Source: JASHVB01 sp035535035
GTDB taxonomy: Bacteria > Pseudomonadota > Alphaproteobacteria > Acetobacterales > Acetobacteraceae
Direction of reading: 5' to 3'
Length of the DNA: 64,000 nucleotides
Assembly (NCBI GenBank): GCA_035535035.1
Contig: DATLQW010000029.1
Span: 1-64,000, forward strand
Shown here: one piece after another, positions 36,601 to 42,943 of the stretch
Position numbering within the stretch: the first letter of the stretch is position 1
How the letters are laid out: the number at the start of each line of letters is the position of its first letter
Notes under the pieces: generated by a model
What the model saw: the letters and a program-made list of their open reading frames with translations, nothing else
What the model was told of the DNA's origin: nothing
Databases searched by the model: none
Made by a program: the position numbers and the translations under genes

Positions 36601-36976
36601 CGGCCGCCTCGCTTGCCTGACTTTGCAGTGCCTGCGCGTGCGCAATGGCCATCGCCGCCTGGGTGAAGTTCGCGATGGATTGGTTGACCGCCGGGGACGT
36701 TGCGGACGTGTTCGGCGCAACCACACCGCGGGCGCCGGCGTCGGTTGCCGCAGCGGCACGCTGCGCCGGTGCGGCGGCGAACCAGCCCGTACTGAAGAGG
36801 CGTGGACTGTCCGCCTGCGCGCGGTGGTTGCTGCCGGACAAAAACAACAACGTGGTCGCGGCAAGCGCGACGCGACCGGCGCAATCGCGCGGCGCCGCGT
36901 CAGTTGCGCGTGACCGGCGCACTGCTGCATGGCGGCTTCGCCTGGGTATCGATTCGACACTGTCGGCACGAGGCAT
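24650..36976 (-). CDS. Giant filamentous-haemagglutinin-family exoprotein (TpsA)
   Basis: A single uninterrupted 4108-residue frame. The N-terminus has a basic extended leader and a signal peptide (VALAATTLLFLSG...HRAQA, cleavage near residue 56). Residues about 110-270 form the TPS secretion domain: TSFNVGQHTNLTFDQSEGGA, VVDRNGIIFGAGAQINVGAL. The rest is a long run of Gly/Ala/Ser/Thr-rich beta-strand repeats (GSITLSA..., GGNVTIVAGG...) expected to fold as a beta-helix fibre. The C-terminus SNISVSVTGFGE resembles the DUF3739-type end of this family. The TpsB partner lies 6.8 kb away on the opposite strand. Likely an adhesin or surface fibre; no toxin domain is visible. Confidence 0.88.
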   Translation of the reverse strand: MPRADSVESIPRRSRHAAVRRSRATDAAPRDCAGRVALAATTLLFLSGSNHRAQADSPRLFSTGWFAAAPAQRAAAATDAGARGVVAPNTSATSPAVNQSIANFTQAAMAIAHAQALQSQASEAAAAAASTTVPDGLGPGALQPDPTAWTNAALPAQSSASGRTNVTIQQTAQQAILTWTSFNVGQHTNLTFDQSEGGASANTWVVLNRVNDPTAAPSQILGSITAPGQVLVVDRNGIIFGAGAQINVGALVAATADLADADFVASFIGNGIYGSPGFTGASNGVTVAQGASIATNAPAGATNHGGFVMLLGSSVENDGAISTPNGQTILAAGQSFVLRQGYGNSAGTGNAQTSTTLGTEVAVTTAGGAATNTGLIQATTGDITMVGQSVTQAGVAYATTSVAQRGTIHLLTNATDPTTGVTLAPGSVTTILPDTSGAAVSDAQRATLIDQSALPAEQAVASLLNDQILLPDRLDQSRIEITTGGTVDFAGGSLTMATGGQIAVYAKNRVFVEAGSLLDVAGSVNVVLPASANALTVQMQPFQLRDAPANRDSGALNSQTVNVNIGQLVLIAAGTGGYAQDRYYTAGGLLEVGGELSNVAHTVQEWAAPGGSITLSASQVVAQPGATFNLAGGTLNYQAGQVPTTWLMGSDGRLYNVNTAPSDLTYTGVFSGYTVTHPRWGITETFGNPLIAPATIYQGAYTVGRDAGTLTISAPTDVFEAAIDAGVVTGAEQSAARPAGAAEPLLPNGTIDPFLLTNATVPLPGSLVLTNLVVGALPFATDVQISDSIAPLAAALDSATAVPAARQDTAWFSAGLLDSAGLGGLSIATSGAITIASPLSLADGGQVSLLAPTTDIAAPLVTRSGSVSITDNAEASSGGIEFLLPAGGNGIGVTLGAGGAIDTRGLFTNLMLTPGDVATQAFAAGGPVSIDSSQAVDLAPGSVIDASAGGTVLTNGKAIGAAGGAISLIAYDPNAYGGASPPVRTPPAIVGTLRSYGSTQGGALTIELPNVLISDAPGAGASGQLVLPSAFFAAGFSSYTIASYDGISVAPNTQVAVVEPVYQFTAATLAAPTGSDPSAALALVLPPVYLANPAIAQVIQRQGASLTLLAARGAGQVSTFGGPIDLGNGASISVDPGSKVKIEALGQITVDGSITAPGGSISLTNDTQQTGPGASPSYQPGLSIWLGAASVLDVSAQAFTATNRQGRPFGVVPAGGTIQIGSSGGANSTDAYIIAQPGSVMQAAGTSASIDPAAGTGSTAGTRLVASNGGSVALDSASGLLLAGSIAAPAGGPGAQGGTLSVALITPDYVSELITANAQNRLLVPRELGVGAGPGGITLPAGAQPGDALPDSAIGQAYVTTGLLSTGGFDAVTLTSSDAIAFDGSVALTAGRAITLNAGILADTTATGSVSIAAPYVTLNGAANPIYSGGLAAQLTGTSSAVTNSGKWLPSAQISDASFSVAAGNVDITGNMFVGARVQVPQGGTGPTPLSLCAGAICTADLPGFAQITLASTGDIRFLPGAAANGATAYTTLTTPGDLTFVAGQIYPVAGATALVTAGFDFSASNAFQPDGILSIEPADGPTPAVPLTAGGFLQLAAGTIAQGGVLRAPMGQIALGAVGNNGNEGPQISGGSHTLAIDLLPGSITSVSADGATIPYGGTADGVAYTVNGNAPPLNPSQGLVPIPQITLYGQSVAVASGATLDLSGGGSLAGAGFVSGRGGSTDVLSYPLLALNASAQITAPSVNTNQVFAIIPGYAGVASPPATATPFTGPLPQPGQAITIPAGVPGLAAGTYTLLPGSDALLPGAFRVQMNTAAYTPSAWRAGAVAIGDGSYQVDAYTAVAGTGFHAGLPVVVTVTSGSAVRSLAQYDEETYGQFIAAQAALSGESLFATPVPNDAKTLTFAFPAPNPNGPSLVMQGYVNMQPATGGFGGIAQIVGSGNNIAITPDGAAPSATAIAVPASALDALNAETMVVGGTVAPPSSGSPEINFTGQDTGVTLQAGATLAASQVFLVGGGVTIEPGAGIDTLGRGAPTLDSSNGLVFANNNYSLVAVSNGNLTFLPASYNSTPAIGPVTIGQCPATSCSGTSALYGDGTVAIVTTDTVAIGSAARFGAQTLDLSVSSINIGTPASAQPVPPGLNLDQATLTTLLAGDPSTGIPALAQLTLTANQSINFYGSAALDSTSLAQIELDAPAIYGAGGPNATATLTTTGTLIWNGVGTGLSSALTPTASASAGPWLAGGPGTGSGSLTISAARIVLGYGPNEPSQNQTALSRLMLGFSGVTLSASQSITTANRGSLAVYQAATGYRTGTGTTYSGGNLTLVTPVLQGGAGSFNSITAGGALSIVAPIGGPAAIAGAGAPGAEIDLAAASISNATAIALPSGRLVMQSAGDIDLNSSSHLDLAGRTPSLFDQSLPSFGGAVVLQSANGNVTQAAGAVIDVSAAGNDAGSLSVTATGAAAGQVSLGGSILGSAPAGSTAGSFDLSATALDPAIAFSALNDSLNAGGVFGSRSFDVQTGSLTIGSNVRAHSVSVSVDAGSLEVAGMIDASGGTPGSITLAARDGLTLDSTAVLDAHGGVLQADSSGQPIAAENRAMVDLSVRRGRLTLATGATINVSSPDTTPQGDVQINVPRTGETSGNADIVAGGPVTIKGAETIAVNAFWTYVPTDPNGTIVQDNGGGATGAAVAASGADAGFVGLNQVNASSQAFMAIAGTDAMLQSNLQGLTTYGPAFHLRPGVEIDSNGNLTVSGDIDLSGYRYSDPSGYGLQVGSSVGSGEPGVLLLRAAGNLNVYGSINDGFYLPGTAAYSSNPDNQGWVLKSTPTLDGGNLVLPGAVTLLANTQFQNANVALNYAITVTQASAVLAANAVVPTTLALFSPVTLPAGTALRADITDPTGIVYPAGTILGTSTTLPAGSTLAAGTQLPVQLTFNAGALWPAGANLAAFAGTVTLGANAALVAGDIIPGGATLQLGSASSVAGGATCASTGSCNFRPSGGQVWAVAPMLPAGASSWSLDLVAGADVAAANQATLLAPAALATTATASNPTPGSIVLSDPHYQLPNSTMLQASWSVIRTGTGDLSLQAGGDVQEASLFGIYTAGTQAATTSAFDLPRATPLGGTALGTTYSAYNALVASSTYQAYYPNDGGNVLIAAQGDVTGDIEVNPSNATNGGDPVALDGVGSWLWRQGGANGQPTAWWINFGTYALPSPANTSIASEVPALTGFAGIGALGGGNVTIVAGGNAGVTTPVTNPAFGYTGSHGLDVAVASTGQVSGGTTSLTGGGDITIQVAGQINGASTRQDDMNGTITDLRGKLNVRAGSIGKVDLVYGRADPLDLNATSPLIAVSANSLGGLTVVPGDASVELTTLGDLVLGGVGDATRLVQANATPVPTSSGCAGTCLGYTWFSLWQPDTSIALYSAGGNVTPSTQSSAASSGNAEAFLANSVPTNGIWMYPPTLLVDAPSGNIFAGSVLQGVAFGAASIELAPSPTGQLELLAGESINADQYVGTQGNAIPAVFDISGANLSALATPQTPAYALFSVTTTRGHTSVRGEGRNLAPSALPLRISGTPESAGTINDNLFAFGPDTATDLHAGDLAPALVYAGSDILDLHLGETLAFETAAGTITGTWYLAAKSVRMLAGGDIVEPEIGALKTALPEQYNTVQSDGASTSSSDLIYNANASDVSEIEAGRNVIYASAAIAGPGQLWVQAGGNVYEADQGTIESLGVNPNAQVGSGGASVTVLAGVGAPGPDWTGFADLYLNTANQASAGTPVGVGTGVVAATYADQLLAFLQQNDAYQGSASNALAFFQALPVEQRRQFLLGVYFDELNDSGLEFPDPTSVLYKSYARGREAIAALFPSGTTSQGSITLSSGYGTNAGGQKVPISSSILTLHGGDITLLTPGGDTTLGLASGAPPPAGTGVLTEGGGNIDIYALGDVALGQSRIFTILSGNIMIWSATGNINAGRGANTTSASTPVSVAYDQFGNVALAPSATVTGAGIATLAPLAGTTPGNLNLVAPEGIIDAGEAGIRASGNANLTALTVANAANVQIGGKTSGVPTVAAPNVGAISAASATAAAAAQSAQQMAQAGATGTTAQAPSNISVSVTGFGE

Positions 36977-37348
36977 GCCGCGGCGAGTACCACAGGCGGA
37001 TGCGGCGCGTCCACCGCGGATAATTTCATGCAGACTTCATTGACTTGGGCAAGATCGTCACCGAAATCTGGTGCGCCTTTGTTGGTTTGATGCGGGGTCC
37101 GGGCGAAGGCGGCGAATTTATTGCGCGGGGCGCCTCACAATTGCGACCGGTCTCATTTCCCTCGGTTAACTGAAACTATTCTTTCACTATTCTATCATCT
37201 TTCGATCGGAATCCTGTGTTACTTTGGTTCTATCGAAGTTGCTTTGCCAGAATACTTACTCTGGTCGGAGGAGCGTTAGTGGTTGTCGCGAGAAATGCGC
37301 GCGCAGCCGCGGACGCTGCCTGACCGCGCCGCCAGAAAGGAGTCGCAA
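36977..37348. promoter_or_regulatory. AT-richer divergent promoter region
   Basis: This 372-bp gap separates the divergent TpsA and Hint-protein genes. Bases 37140-37265 are much richer in A and T than the rest of the window (for example TATTCTTTCACTATTCTATC), as expected of a promoter region. AAAGGAG at about 37336-37342 is the ribosome-binding site for the Hint gene at 37349. I could not fix -35 and -10 boxes with confidence. Confidence 0.45.
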
Positions 37349-38803
37349 ATGGCCATCTCCGACGTAGTCAACGAGCTTATCACTGTCGGCACGATCGACA
37401 GTCACGACGTCTTTTCGGTTGCCGCCACCTCTGTCGTCACCGGTGGGACGACGACCTGGACGGTCACCGAAAACCGTGACCTGTACAGCCTCACGGATGA
37501 GAAGTTCCGCTTTCAGGTTGACACCGGCGTTCCGACCTCGGTCAATGTGGCGACCTACAGTTCGAAGTCGGGTCAGTTCAGCGGCAACACGGTCGTGCAG
37601 GCGCTGGCCTATGACGGCACCGATGTGCTGTTGGGTCTCTCAAATGGCAGTGGCGGCTTCAGCACGTATTATCTGGTTTCGGACAGCGGCACGAAGACGA
37701 CCTTTCCGATCACCGATATGGGCACAACGGGGTCGTACACCCCACCGCCGCCGGCCTGCTATGTCGAGGGCACGCGTATCCGCACCGCGCGGGGCGACGT
37801 TGCGGTGGAAGCGCTGGCCGAGGGCGAAGGCGTCGCGGTGCACACCAGGCAGGGCGTGGCCGAGCGGCCGGTGGTTTGGGTCGGTCGCCGCCGCGTCGAT
37901 ATCGCCGCGCATCCCGACCCGGACGCCGTGCTGCCCATCCGCATCCGCCGCAACGCCTTCGCCGCCGGGCAGCCATCGCGCGACCTACTGGTGTCGCCCG
38001 ATCACGCGATCTATGTGGACGGCATGCTTATTCCGGCCAAGCTGCTGATCAACGGCGGCAGCATCGTGCAGGAGGCCGAGCGGACCAGCGTCGTCTATTA
38101 CCACGTCGAGTTGCCGGAACATTCCATTATTTATGCCGAGGATCTGCGCGCCGAGAGCTACCTCGATACCGGCAACCGCGGCGTGTTCGAGAATGCCGGC
38201 GCCCTGATGATGCTGCATCCGGATTTCTCGATCAGCGCGCGGCTGCAGCGGCGCGAGAACGGCACCTGCGCGCCGTTCGTCGTGGCGCCGGCGATGGTGC
38301 GGCCAATTTGGCACAGTCTTGCGCAGCGTTCCGGCCGGCTCGGCTATCCGGTGTGGGAACCGGAAGCGGTCAGCGAGCCGGTCCTGCGGCTGCGCACGCC
38401 GGAGCGCGAAGTGCGGCCGCTGTCGGTGTCGCACGACAACTACCTGTTCGTGCTGCCGCCTGACGCACAGGAAGTCCAACTGGTGTCGCGGGCCGCGCGG
38501 CCTAATGAGACCCGCCCCTGGATCGACGACGTTCGCCGCCTGGGTGTGCGCATCGGCCGGATCACGGTGAAGGATGGCAGCGCGCTGACCGAGATCGCGC
38601 TCGACAGTCCCGCGCTCGAGTCGGGCTGGTGGGCGGTGGAAATGGAAGGCAACGCGATGGCGCGCTGGACCGACGGCGACGCGCGTCTCGCGCTGCCGGC
38701 GGGTCGCGGAGTTGGCCGCGTGCTGGAGCTGAAACTCGTGGGATCCACGACCTACCCTGCGGCGCGGCCGGGCGTTGTGCTGCCGACCCGGATGGTTGCC
38801 TGA
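37349..38803 (+). CDS. Hint-domain surface protein
   Basis: A 484-residue protein. Residues 1-130 are beta-rich, Ser/Thr/Gly-rich sequence without a classical signal peptide. A proline spacer leads to a Hedgehog/intein (Hint) domain that begins at Cys 137 (ACYVEGTRIRTARGDVAVEA) and includes LLVSPDHAIYVDGMLIPAKL, the box typical of Hint_2 domains. A C-terminal region (about 290-484, with RWTDGDARLALPAG) is shared with the second Hint protein at 40402. Hint domains self-cleave at the Cys; whether this one releases or anchors the N-terminal part is unknown. The start has AGAAAGGAG upstream. Confidence 0.8.
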   Translation: MAISDVVNELITVGTIDSHDVFSVAATSVVTGGTTTWTVTENRDLYSLTDEKFRFQVDTGVPTSVNVATYSSKSGQFSGNTVVQALAYDGTDVLLGLSNGSGGFSTYYLVSDSGTKTTFPITDMGTTGSYTPPPPACYVEGTRIRTARGDVAVEALAEGEGVAVHTRQGVAERPVVWVGRRRVDIAAHPDPDAVLPIRIRRNAFAAGQPSRDLLVSPDHAIYVDGMLIPAKLLINGGSIVQEAERTSVVYYHVELPEHSIIYAEDLRAESYLDTGNRGVFENAGALMMLHPDFSISARLQRRENGTCAPFVVAPAMVRPIWHSLAQRSGRLGYPVWEPEAVSEPVLRLRTPEREVRPLSVSHDNYLFVLPPDAQEVQLVSRAARPNETRPWIDDVRRLGVRIGRITVKDGSALTEIALDSPALESGWWAVEMEGNAMARWTDGDARLALPAGRGVGRVLELKLVGSTTYPAARPGVVLPTRMVA

Positions 38804-39016
38804 GCGCGCAACGGCTCGCCTGAGGGGCTGAAAATCGATTGGTTCTTTGGTCGATTCCCGAAAACCGCACCAACTGGTCCGATGAGTTGGAGGCGTGAGG
38901 GATGCCAATATCCGGTCGGTTTTCACGCTTTGAGTTCACCTGGGCTTGTCGGGCGGCCGAACGCCGCGCGACGGCTCTGACCGATCAGCTTTTCCCGCCT
39001 GAAGGGGTTCCAAGCT

Positions 39017-40252
39017 ATGGCCAGTGTCACGGTTTTCGGTGCTCACGGGAGCACGGTCAGCCTCTCCTACGACTCCGCCCAGAATGCGTTGCTGGCGCAG
39101 CAGATCGCGGGGGCGTTCTCCGCCGCGGTATCGGGCGGAACCGTGCAACCGGCCGACAGCAAGTACGGGCCGCCGCCGCCACTGGCACCGGGCGCAACCG
39201 GCGAGTTCGTCGCCAGTACCAATTCCGTCACCTTCCTGCCGCACGGCTATACCGATGTGGTGAACGCGGCGGCGGCGGCGGTGGTGTTCGGCTCCGGGGG
39301 CGCCAACCAGCAGATACTGTCGGGTAGCGGCAATCTGAGCTTCGTGACGACGGAGGGCAACGGCACGGTGGTCGCCGGCGGCGGGAACAACCAGATCGTG
39401 GTGGCCGCAGGCGACTCCGGGGGATGGCAGATCGACACCGGCAACGGCAACGACATGATCCGCGCGCTGGGTGCCGGCAACGACACGATCGCCGCCGGCG
39501 GGGGAAACAATTACCTCCAGCTCGGCGCCGGCAAGGACCAGATCATTACGCAGGGCGCCGATACGATCCTTGGCGGCACGGGTGCCGAGACGGTGGTCGC
39601 GTCCGCAACTGGGGGCCAGCACGCCACGGACCTGATCTACGGCAACGCCAGCATGCTGTTCCTGGTGGCCGCCAACGGCGCGACGGTGCTTGGCGGCAGC
39701 GGCAGCGATACGGTGTATGGCGGCACCGGACCGGACCTGCTCTACGGCGGCACCGCGGGCAGCAATTTTTTGCAGGCCGGCAGTGGTGCGGCCACGTTGT
39801 TTGGCGGCGGCAACAACGACCAACTCTATGCCGGCGGCAGCGCGGCGCAGGCGCTGCATGCCGCGACCGGCAACGAGTCGCTGTTCGGCGGCGGCGCCTC
39901 CGGTCAGGACACATTCTACACCGGCAGCGGCGCGGATCAGGTCACCGGCAGTGGCGGCCAGAGCACGTTCGTTTTCGGCACCGGCGCCGCTACGGTCACA
40001 GCGCTGCCCTCCAGCAGCTTCCAGGCGGTGTTCGAGGCGATCAAGGGCCAGGCCGGCGGCACCGATCTGGTGCAAGGGCTGACGAACGCGAGCCAGTTGC
40101 AGGTGGTGCTCAGCGGCTATGGACCAAACGAGGCAGCCAGTGCGCTGGCCGGCCAGACCACCAACGGCTCATCCGTGACCATAACCTTGTCCGACAACAC
40201 GCAGATCACCTTCGCCAACATCGCCCATCTGACCACCAGCAACTTCTCCTGA
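39017..40252 (+). CDS. Glycine-rich RTX-like repeat surface protein
   Basis: A 411-residue protein with no cleavable signal peptide. After about 90 residues, it consists of Gly/Asn/Asp-rich repeats such as DTGNGNDMIRALGAGNDTIA, VLGGSGSDTVYGGTGPDLLY and LFGGGNNDQLYAGGS. Units of the GGxGxDxLxGG kind bind calcium in RTX parallel beta-rolls, though many units here lack the full consensus. The C-terminal end VTITLSDNTQITFANIAHLT is typical of bacterial self-secreted adhesin-like proteins. RTX proteins usually leave the cell by type I secretion, but no such exporter is in the window. It lies among Hint and VPEP surface genes. Confidence 0.7.
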   Translation: MASVTVFGAHGSTVSLSYDSAQNALLAQQIAGAFSAAVSGGTVQPADSKYGPPPPLAPGATGEFVASTNSVTFLPHGYTDVVNAAAAAVVFGSGGANQQILSGSGNLSFVTTEGNGTVVAGGGNNQIVVAAGDSGGWQIDTGNGNDMIRALGAGNDTIAAGGGNNYLQLGAGKDQIITQGADTILGGTGAETVVASATGGQHATDLIYGNASMLFLVAANGATVLGGSGSDTVYGGTGPDLLYGGTAGSNFLQAGSGAATLFGGGNNDQLYAGGSAAQALHAATGNESLFGGGASGQDTFYTGSGADQVTGSGGQSTFVFGTGAATVTALPSSSFQAVFEAIKGQAGGTDLVQGLTNASQLQVVLSGYGPNEAASALAGQTTNGSSVTITLSDNTQITFANIAHLTTSNFS

Positions 40253-40401
40253 GGCGGATGATGGCAAGGGCATGACGGGAGGTGGCGGCAAGCCGCTGCT
40301 TCTCATTGGTGTCAATTTCATCGGCGTGTCATGGGCGCGCGCGGGCGGTGCGGCGGGCGGGCTGGTAGCAGAGGCTCACCGCTGCCGCCTGGGGAGCCGC
40401 C

Positions 40402-41865
40402 ATGACATTCGATACCTCGTGGGTTGATGGCCTGACTTTCGACGCTCACCACGCCGCCACGTTGGGTGGTATCACCAACAACGGCGACGGCACCTTTACC
40501 GAGGACGGCACCACCTATACCGGGGCCTACTCCGACTACTGGGGGACAGAACCCGACGCCAATATCGCCTCGATCACGCTGGCTGCCTACAACCCGACAA
40601 ACGCACCTGGGATTATTACGTTCCAGTTCGCCTACCAGAACGGATTCACGCCTCCGCCCTTCGGCGCGCAAGTCATCGCCTGGGATGCCAACGCCATTGT
40701 GGTGGAGGTCCTTGACGGTTTCGTGCCCAACAACCAAGCGGCGGGAACCTATGTCGGCACGCCCGACCCGGGCTATCTTATATGGTTCTCCGCCAACGAC
40801 GTCTCATACGGTCCCAACGACAATGGCGGCGCCGGCCCGACCTTCCCATTAACGTTCGGCACGACGGGCGCGGAGCCGATGCTGGCGCCAACGCTGTGCT
40901 TTGTCGCCGGAACCACCATTCTGACGCCGCACGGCGAGGCGCGCGTGGAAACCTTGCGCGTCGGCGGCTGCGTCACGCTCGCCGCGGGCGGTACCGCCAG
41001 GATCGTGTGGATCGGCAAGGGCAAGGTGCTGGCGACGCGCGGCAGGCGCAGCGCGGCGACGCCGGTCATCCTGCGCAAGGGATCGCTCGGCGACAATGTG
41101 CCGAATCGGGACCTGCGGGTGACCAAGGGCCATGCGTTCCACATCGATGGCGTGCTGATCCCGGTGGAGTTCCTGGTGAACCACCGCTCGATCCTGTGGG
41201 ACGATCGCGCACAGGAGGTGGCATTGTACCACATAGAGCTGGAGGCCCACGACGTCCTGCTTGCGAATGGTGCGCCGGCAGAGAGCTATCGCGACGACGG
41301 CAATCGCTGGTTGTTCCAGAATGCCAACAGCGGCTGGGGCGAGCCGGCGAAGCCGCCCTGCGCGGCGGTGCTGACCGGCGGACCGGTCGTCGATGCGGTC
41401 TGGCGCAGATTGCTCGCCCGCGCGCCCGCGCGCCCGCGCCTGCCGTTGACCGATGACCCCGATCTGCACCTGCTGGTGGACGGGAGGCGCGTGGACGCGA
41501 GCGAACGCCATGGCCTGGTGCATCTCTTCCGGCTGACCGCGCGTCCGAACGATGTGCGGATCATCTCGCGCGCGGCTGCGCCGGCGGAGCTGGGACTGGC
41601 ACGCGACCCCCGGGTGTTGGGCGTCGCGCTGCGGCGCATCGCGGTGCGTCGGGACACGCGGTTCCGCGTGCTGGAGGCGGCGGACCCGCTGCTGGCCCAG
41701 GGATTCCACGACTTCGAGCAGGACAACGCGTTCCGCTGGACGGATGGGGATGCGGTGCTGCCGGCGACGCTGTTCGAAGGGTTCGCCGGACCGGTCGAGC
41801 TCATGCTGCGGCTGGGCGGAACGACGCGGTATATGGATGACGGCATCGTCTCGATGGCGGCGTGA
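40402..41865 (+). CDS. Hint-domain protein with a domain shared by a VPEP-anchored neighbour
   Basis: A 487-residue protein. Residues 1-156 (MTFDTSWVDG..., GAYSDYWGTEPD, VLDGFVPNNQAAGTYVG) align without gaps to the VPEP-anchored protein at 42282, about 53% identical by hand count. A Hint domain starts at Cys 166 (LCFVAGTTILTPHGEARVET) and includes VTKGHAFHIDGVLIPVEFLV. The C-terminal region with FRWTDGDAVLPATLFEG is shared with the other Hint protein at 37349. The same exported domain is thus joined to a self-cleaving module in one gene and a membrane anchor in the other. Function unknown; probably surface-exposed. Confidence 0.8.
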   Translation: MTFDTSWVDGLTFDAHHAATLGGITNNGDGTFTEDGTTYTGAYSDYWGTEPDANIASITLAAYNPTNAPGIITFQFAYQNGFTPPPFGAQVIAWDANAIVVEVLDGFVPNNQAAGTYVGTPDPGYLIWFSANDVSYGPNDNGGAGPTFPLTFGTTGAEPMLAPTLCFVAGTTILTPHGEARVETLRVGGCVTLAAGGTARIVWIGKGKVLATRGRRSAATPVILRKGSLGDNVPNRDLRVTKGHAFHIDGVLIPVEFLVNHRSILWDDRAQEVALYHIELEAHDVLLANGAPAESYRDDGNRWLFQNANSGWGEPAKPPCAAVLTGGPVVDAVWRRLLARAPARPRLPLTDDPDLHLLVDGRRVDASERHGLVHLFRLTARPNDVRIISRAAAPAELGLARDPRVLGVALRRIAVRRDTRFRVLEAADPLLAQGFHDFEQDNAFRWTDGDAVLPATLFEGFAGPVELMLRLGGTTRYMDDGIVSMAA

Positions 41866-41997
41866 CGCTTCGGCACCGGGCGGAGCGCGCAATTGCGCGC
41901 GCGGGCATCGAAACGTGCAACCCGGCCGAGCTTCGGCAACGGTCTGAACTTCCCCGTCAGTCTCGCGCATTCCGACCGATTTTCGCCCGCGGCCTTA

Positions 41998-42168
41998 ATG
42001 CGGGTGCCGCCGGCCAACGCTCTCGCACTGGTTGTTCTGTTGGGCACGACGATCGCGTCGATCGCCAATTGGTTGCCGCATATTCAACCATACCGTGCAA
42101 GAATGACTGCCGCCGCCGCGATGGTGGACGGCGCGGCGGGCTGGTTTCCTGGCATCCATACGGCGTGA
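41998..42168 (+). CDS. Possible 56-residue membrane protein
   Basis: A small ORF with one hydrophobic segment (ANALALVVLLGTTIASIANWL) and a short polar end. It has no clear ribosome-binding site and no recognised relatives. It occupies part of the 416-bp gap between the Hint gene and the VPEP gene; the rest of that gap, from about 42180, is AT-richer and probably contains the promoter of the VPEP gene. Confidence 0.25.
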   Translation: MRVPPANALALVVLLGTTIASIANWLPHIQPYRARMTAAAAMVDGAAGWFPGIHTA

Positions 42169-42281
42169 ACCGCATGCGCCTGTCATTTCGGCGCCGCAGA
42201 AGGTTCATTCGATTTTTCGACCAACGCGGATTAACTTGGACTTACTAAATCGTAAGCATGTCACAAAAAGCGAGACACACC

Positions 42282-42863
42282 ATGTCCTTCGACACATCGC
42301 TCGTGAACAACGTAGTTTTTGCCGCCTCCAACACCGCTGCGGTAAATGGGGCCAACATCCTGGGCGGCGGCAACTACTCCGTTGACGCATCCCTGTACAC
42401 CGGCGCGTTCACCGACTACTGGGGAACGGAACCGGCGGCCAACGTCGTCACCGTAACGACGTCGGCATACAACCCGACGCTCGCACCTGGCATCATCACC
42501 TTTAACTACACGTACGGCGATGGTACCGTTGTTCCTCTATTCGGCGGCGACGTGGTCGCATGGAACGCGCACGACATCCTGGTGCAGGTGCTCGACGGGT
42601 TCGTGCCGAACAACCAGGCCGCTGGCACCTACGTGGGTAATCTGGATCCGGCGTTCTACCTGGTCCTGGGGGGCTGGGGGCAGAACCTGTCTTTTGAGGC
42701 AAATGGCGGGGCCGGCCCAACGCTGCCGCTCCTGTTCGGCAACACGGGCAGCTTCACTGTTCCCGAGCCGAGCACCTACGCGCTGATCCTGGTGGCCCTG
42801 ATCGCGACCACCATCGTTCGCCTGCCGCTGTTCCGCCGCCTCCTGGGTGGTTTCGCGGCCTGA
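42282..42863 (+). CDS. VPEP-anchored (PEP-CTERM-like) protein
   Basis: A 193-residue protein. Residues 1-156 are the same domain as the N-terminus of the Hint protein at 40402. The end VPEPSTYALILVALIATTIV followed by RLPLFRRLLGG is a PEP-CTERM-type sorting signal: VPEP motif, transmembrane helix, basic cluster. Such proteins are processed by an exosortase and delivered to the outer surface; no exosortase gene is in the window. The start at 42282 is chosen by alignment with the Hint protein, although an in-frame ATG exists at 42258. No N-terminal signal peptide is evident, which is unusual for this class. Confidence 0.78.
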   Translation: MSFDTSLVNNVVFAASNTAAVNGANILGGGNYSVDASLYTGAFTDYWGTEPAANVVTVTTSAYNPTLAPGIITFNYTYGDGTVVPLFGGDVVAWNAHDILVQVLDGFVPNNQAAGTYVGNLDPAFYLVLGGWGQNLSFEANGGAGPTLPLLFGNTGSFTVPEPSTYALILVALIATTIVRLPLFRRLLGGFAA

Positions 42864-42895
42864 CCAGTCGTCGCTACTACGACACACTACCGGCA

Positions 42896-42923
42896 GCCGG
42901 CCCGCCCGCAGGGGCTGGCCGGC
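42896..42923 (+). terminator. Possible terminator after the VPEP gene
   Basis: GCCGGCC at 42896-42902 pairs with GGCCGGC at 42917-42923 around a 14-base loop, followed by TTGCGGTTT. The T run is poor, so this may only be a chance GC-rich hairpin. Confidence 0.3.
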
Positions 42924-42943
42924 TTGCGGTTTGCGCGGTATCG

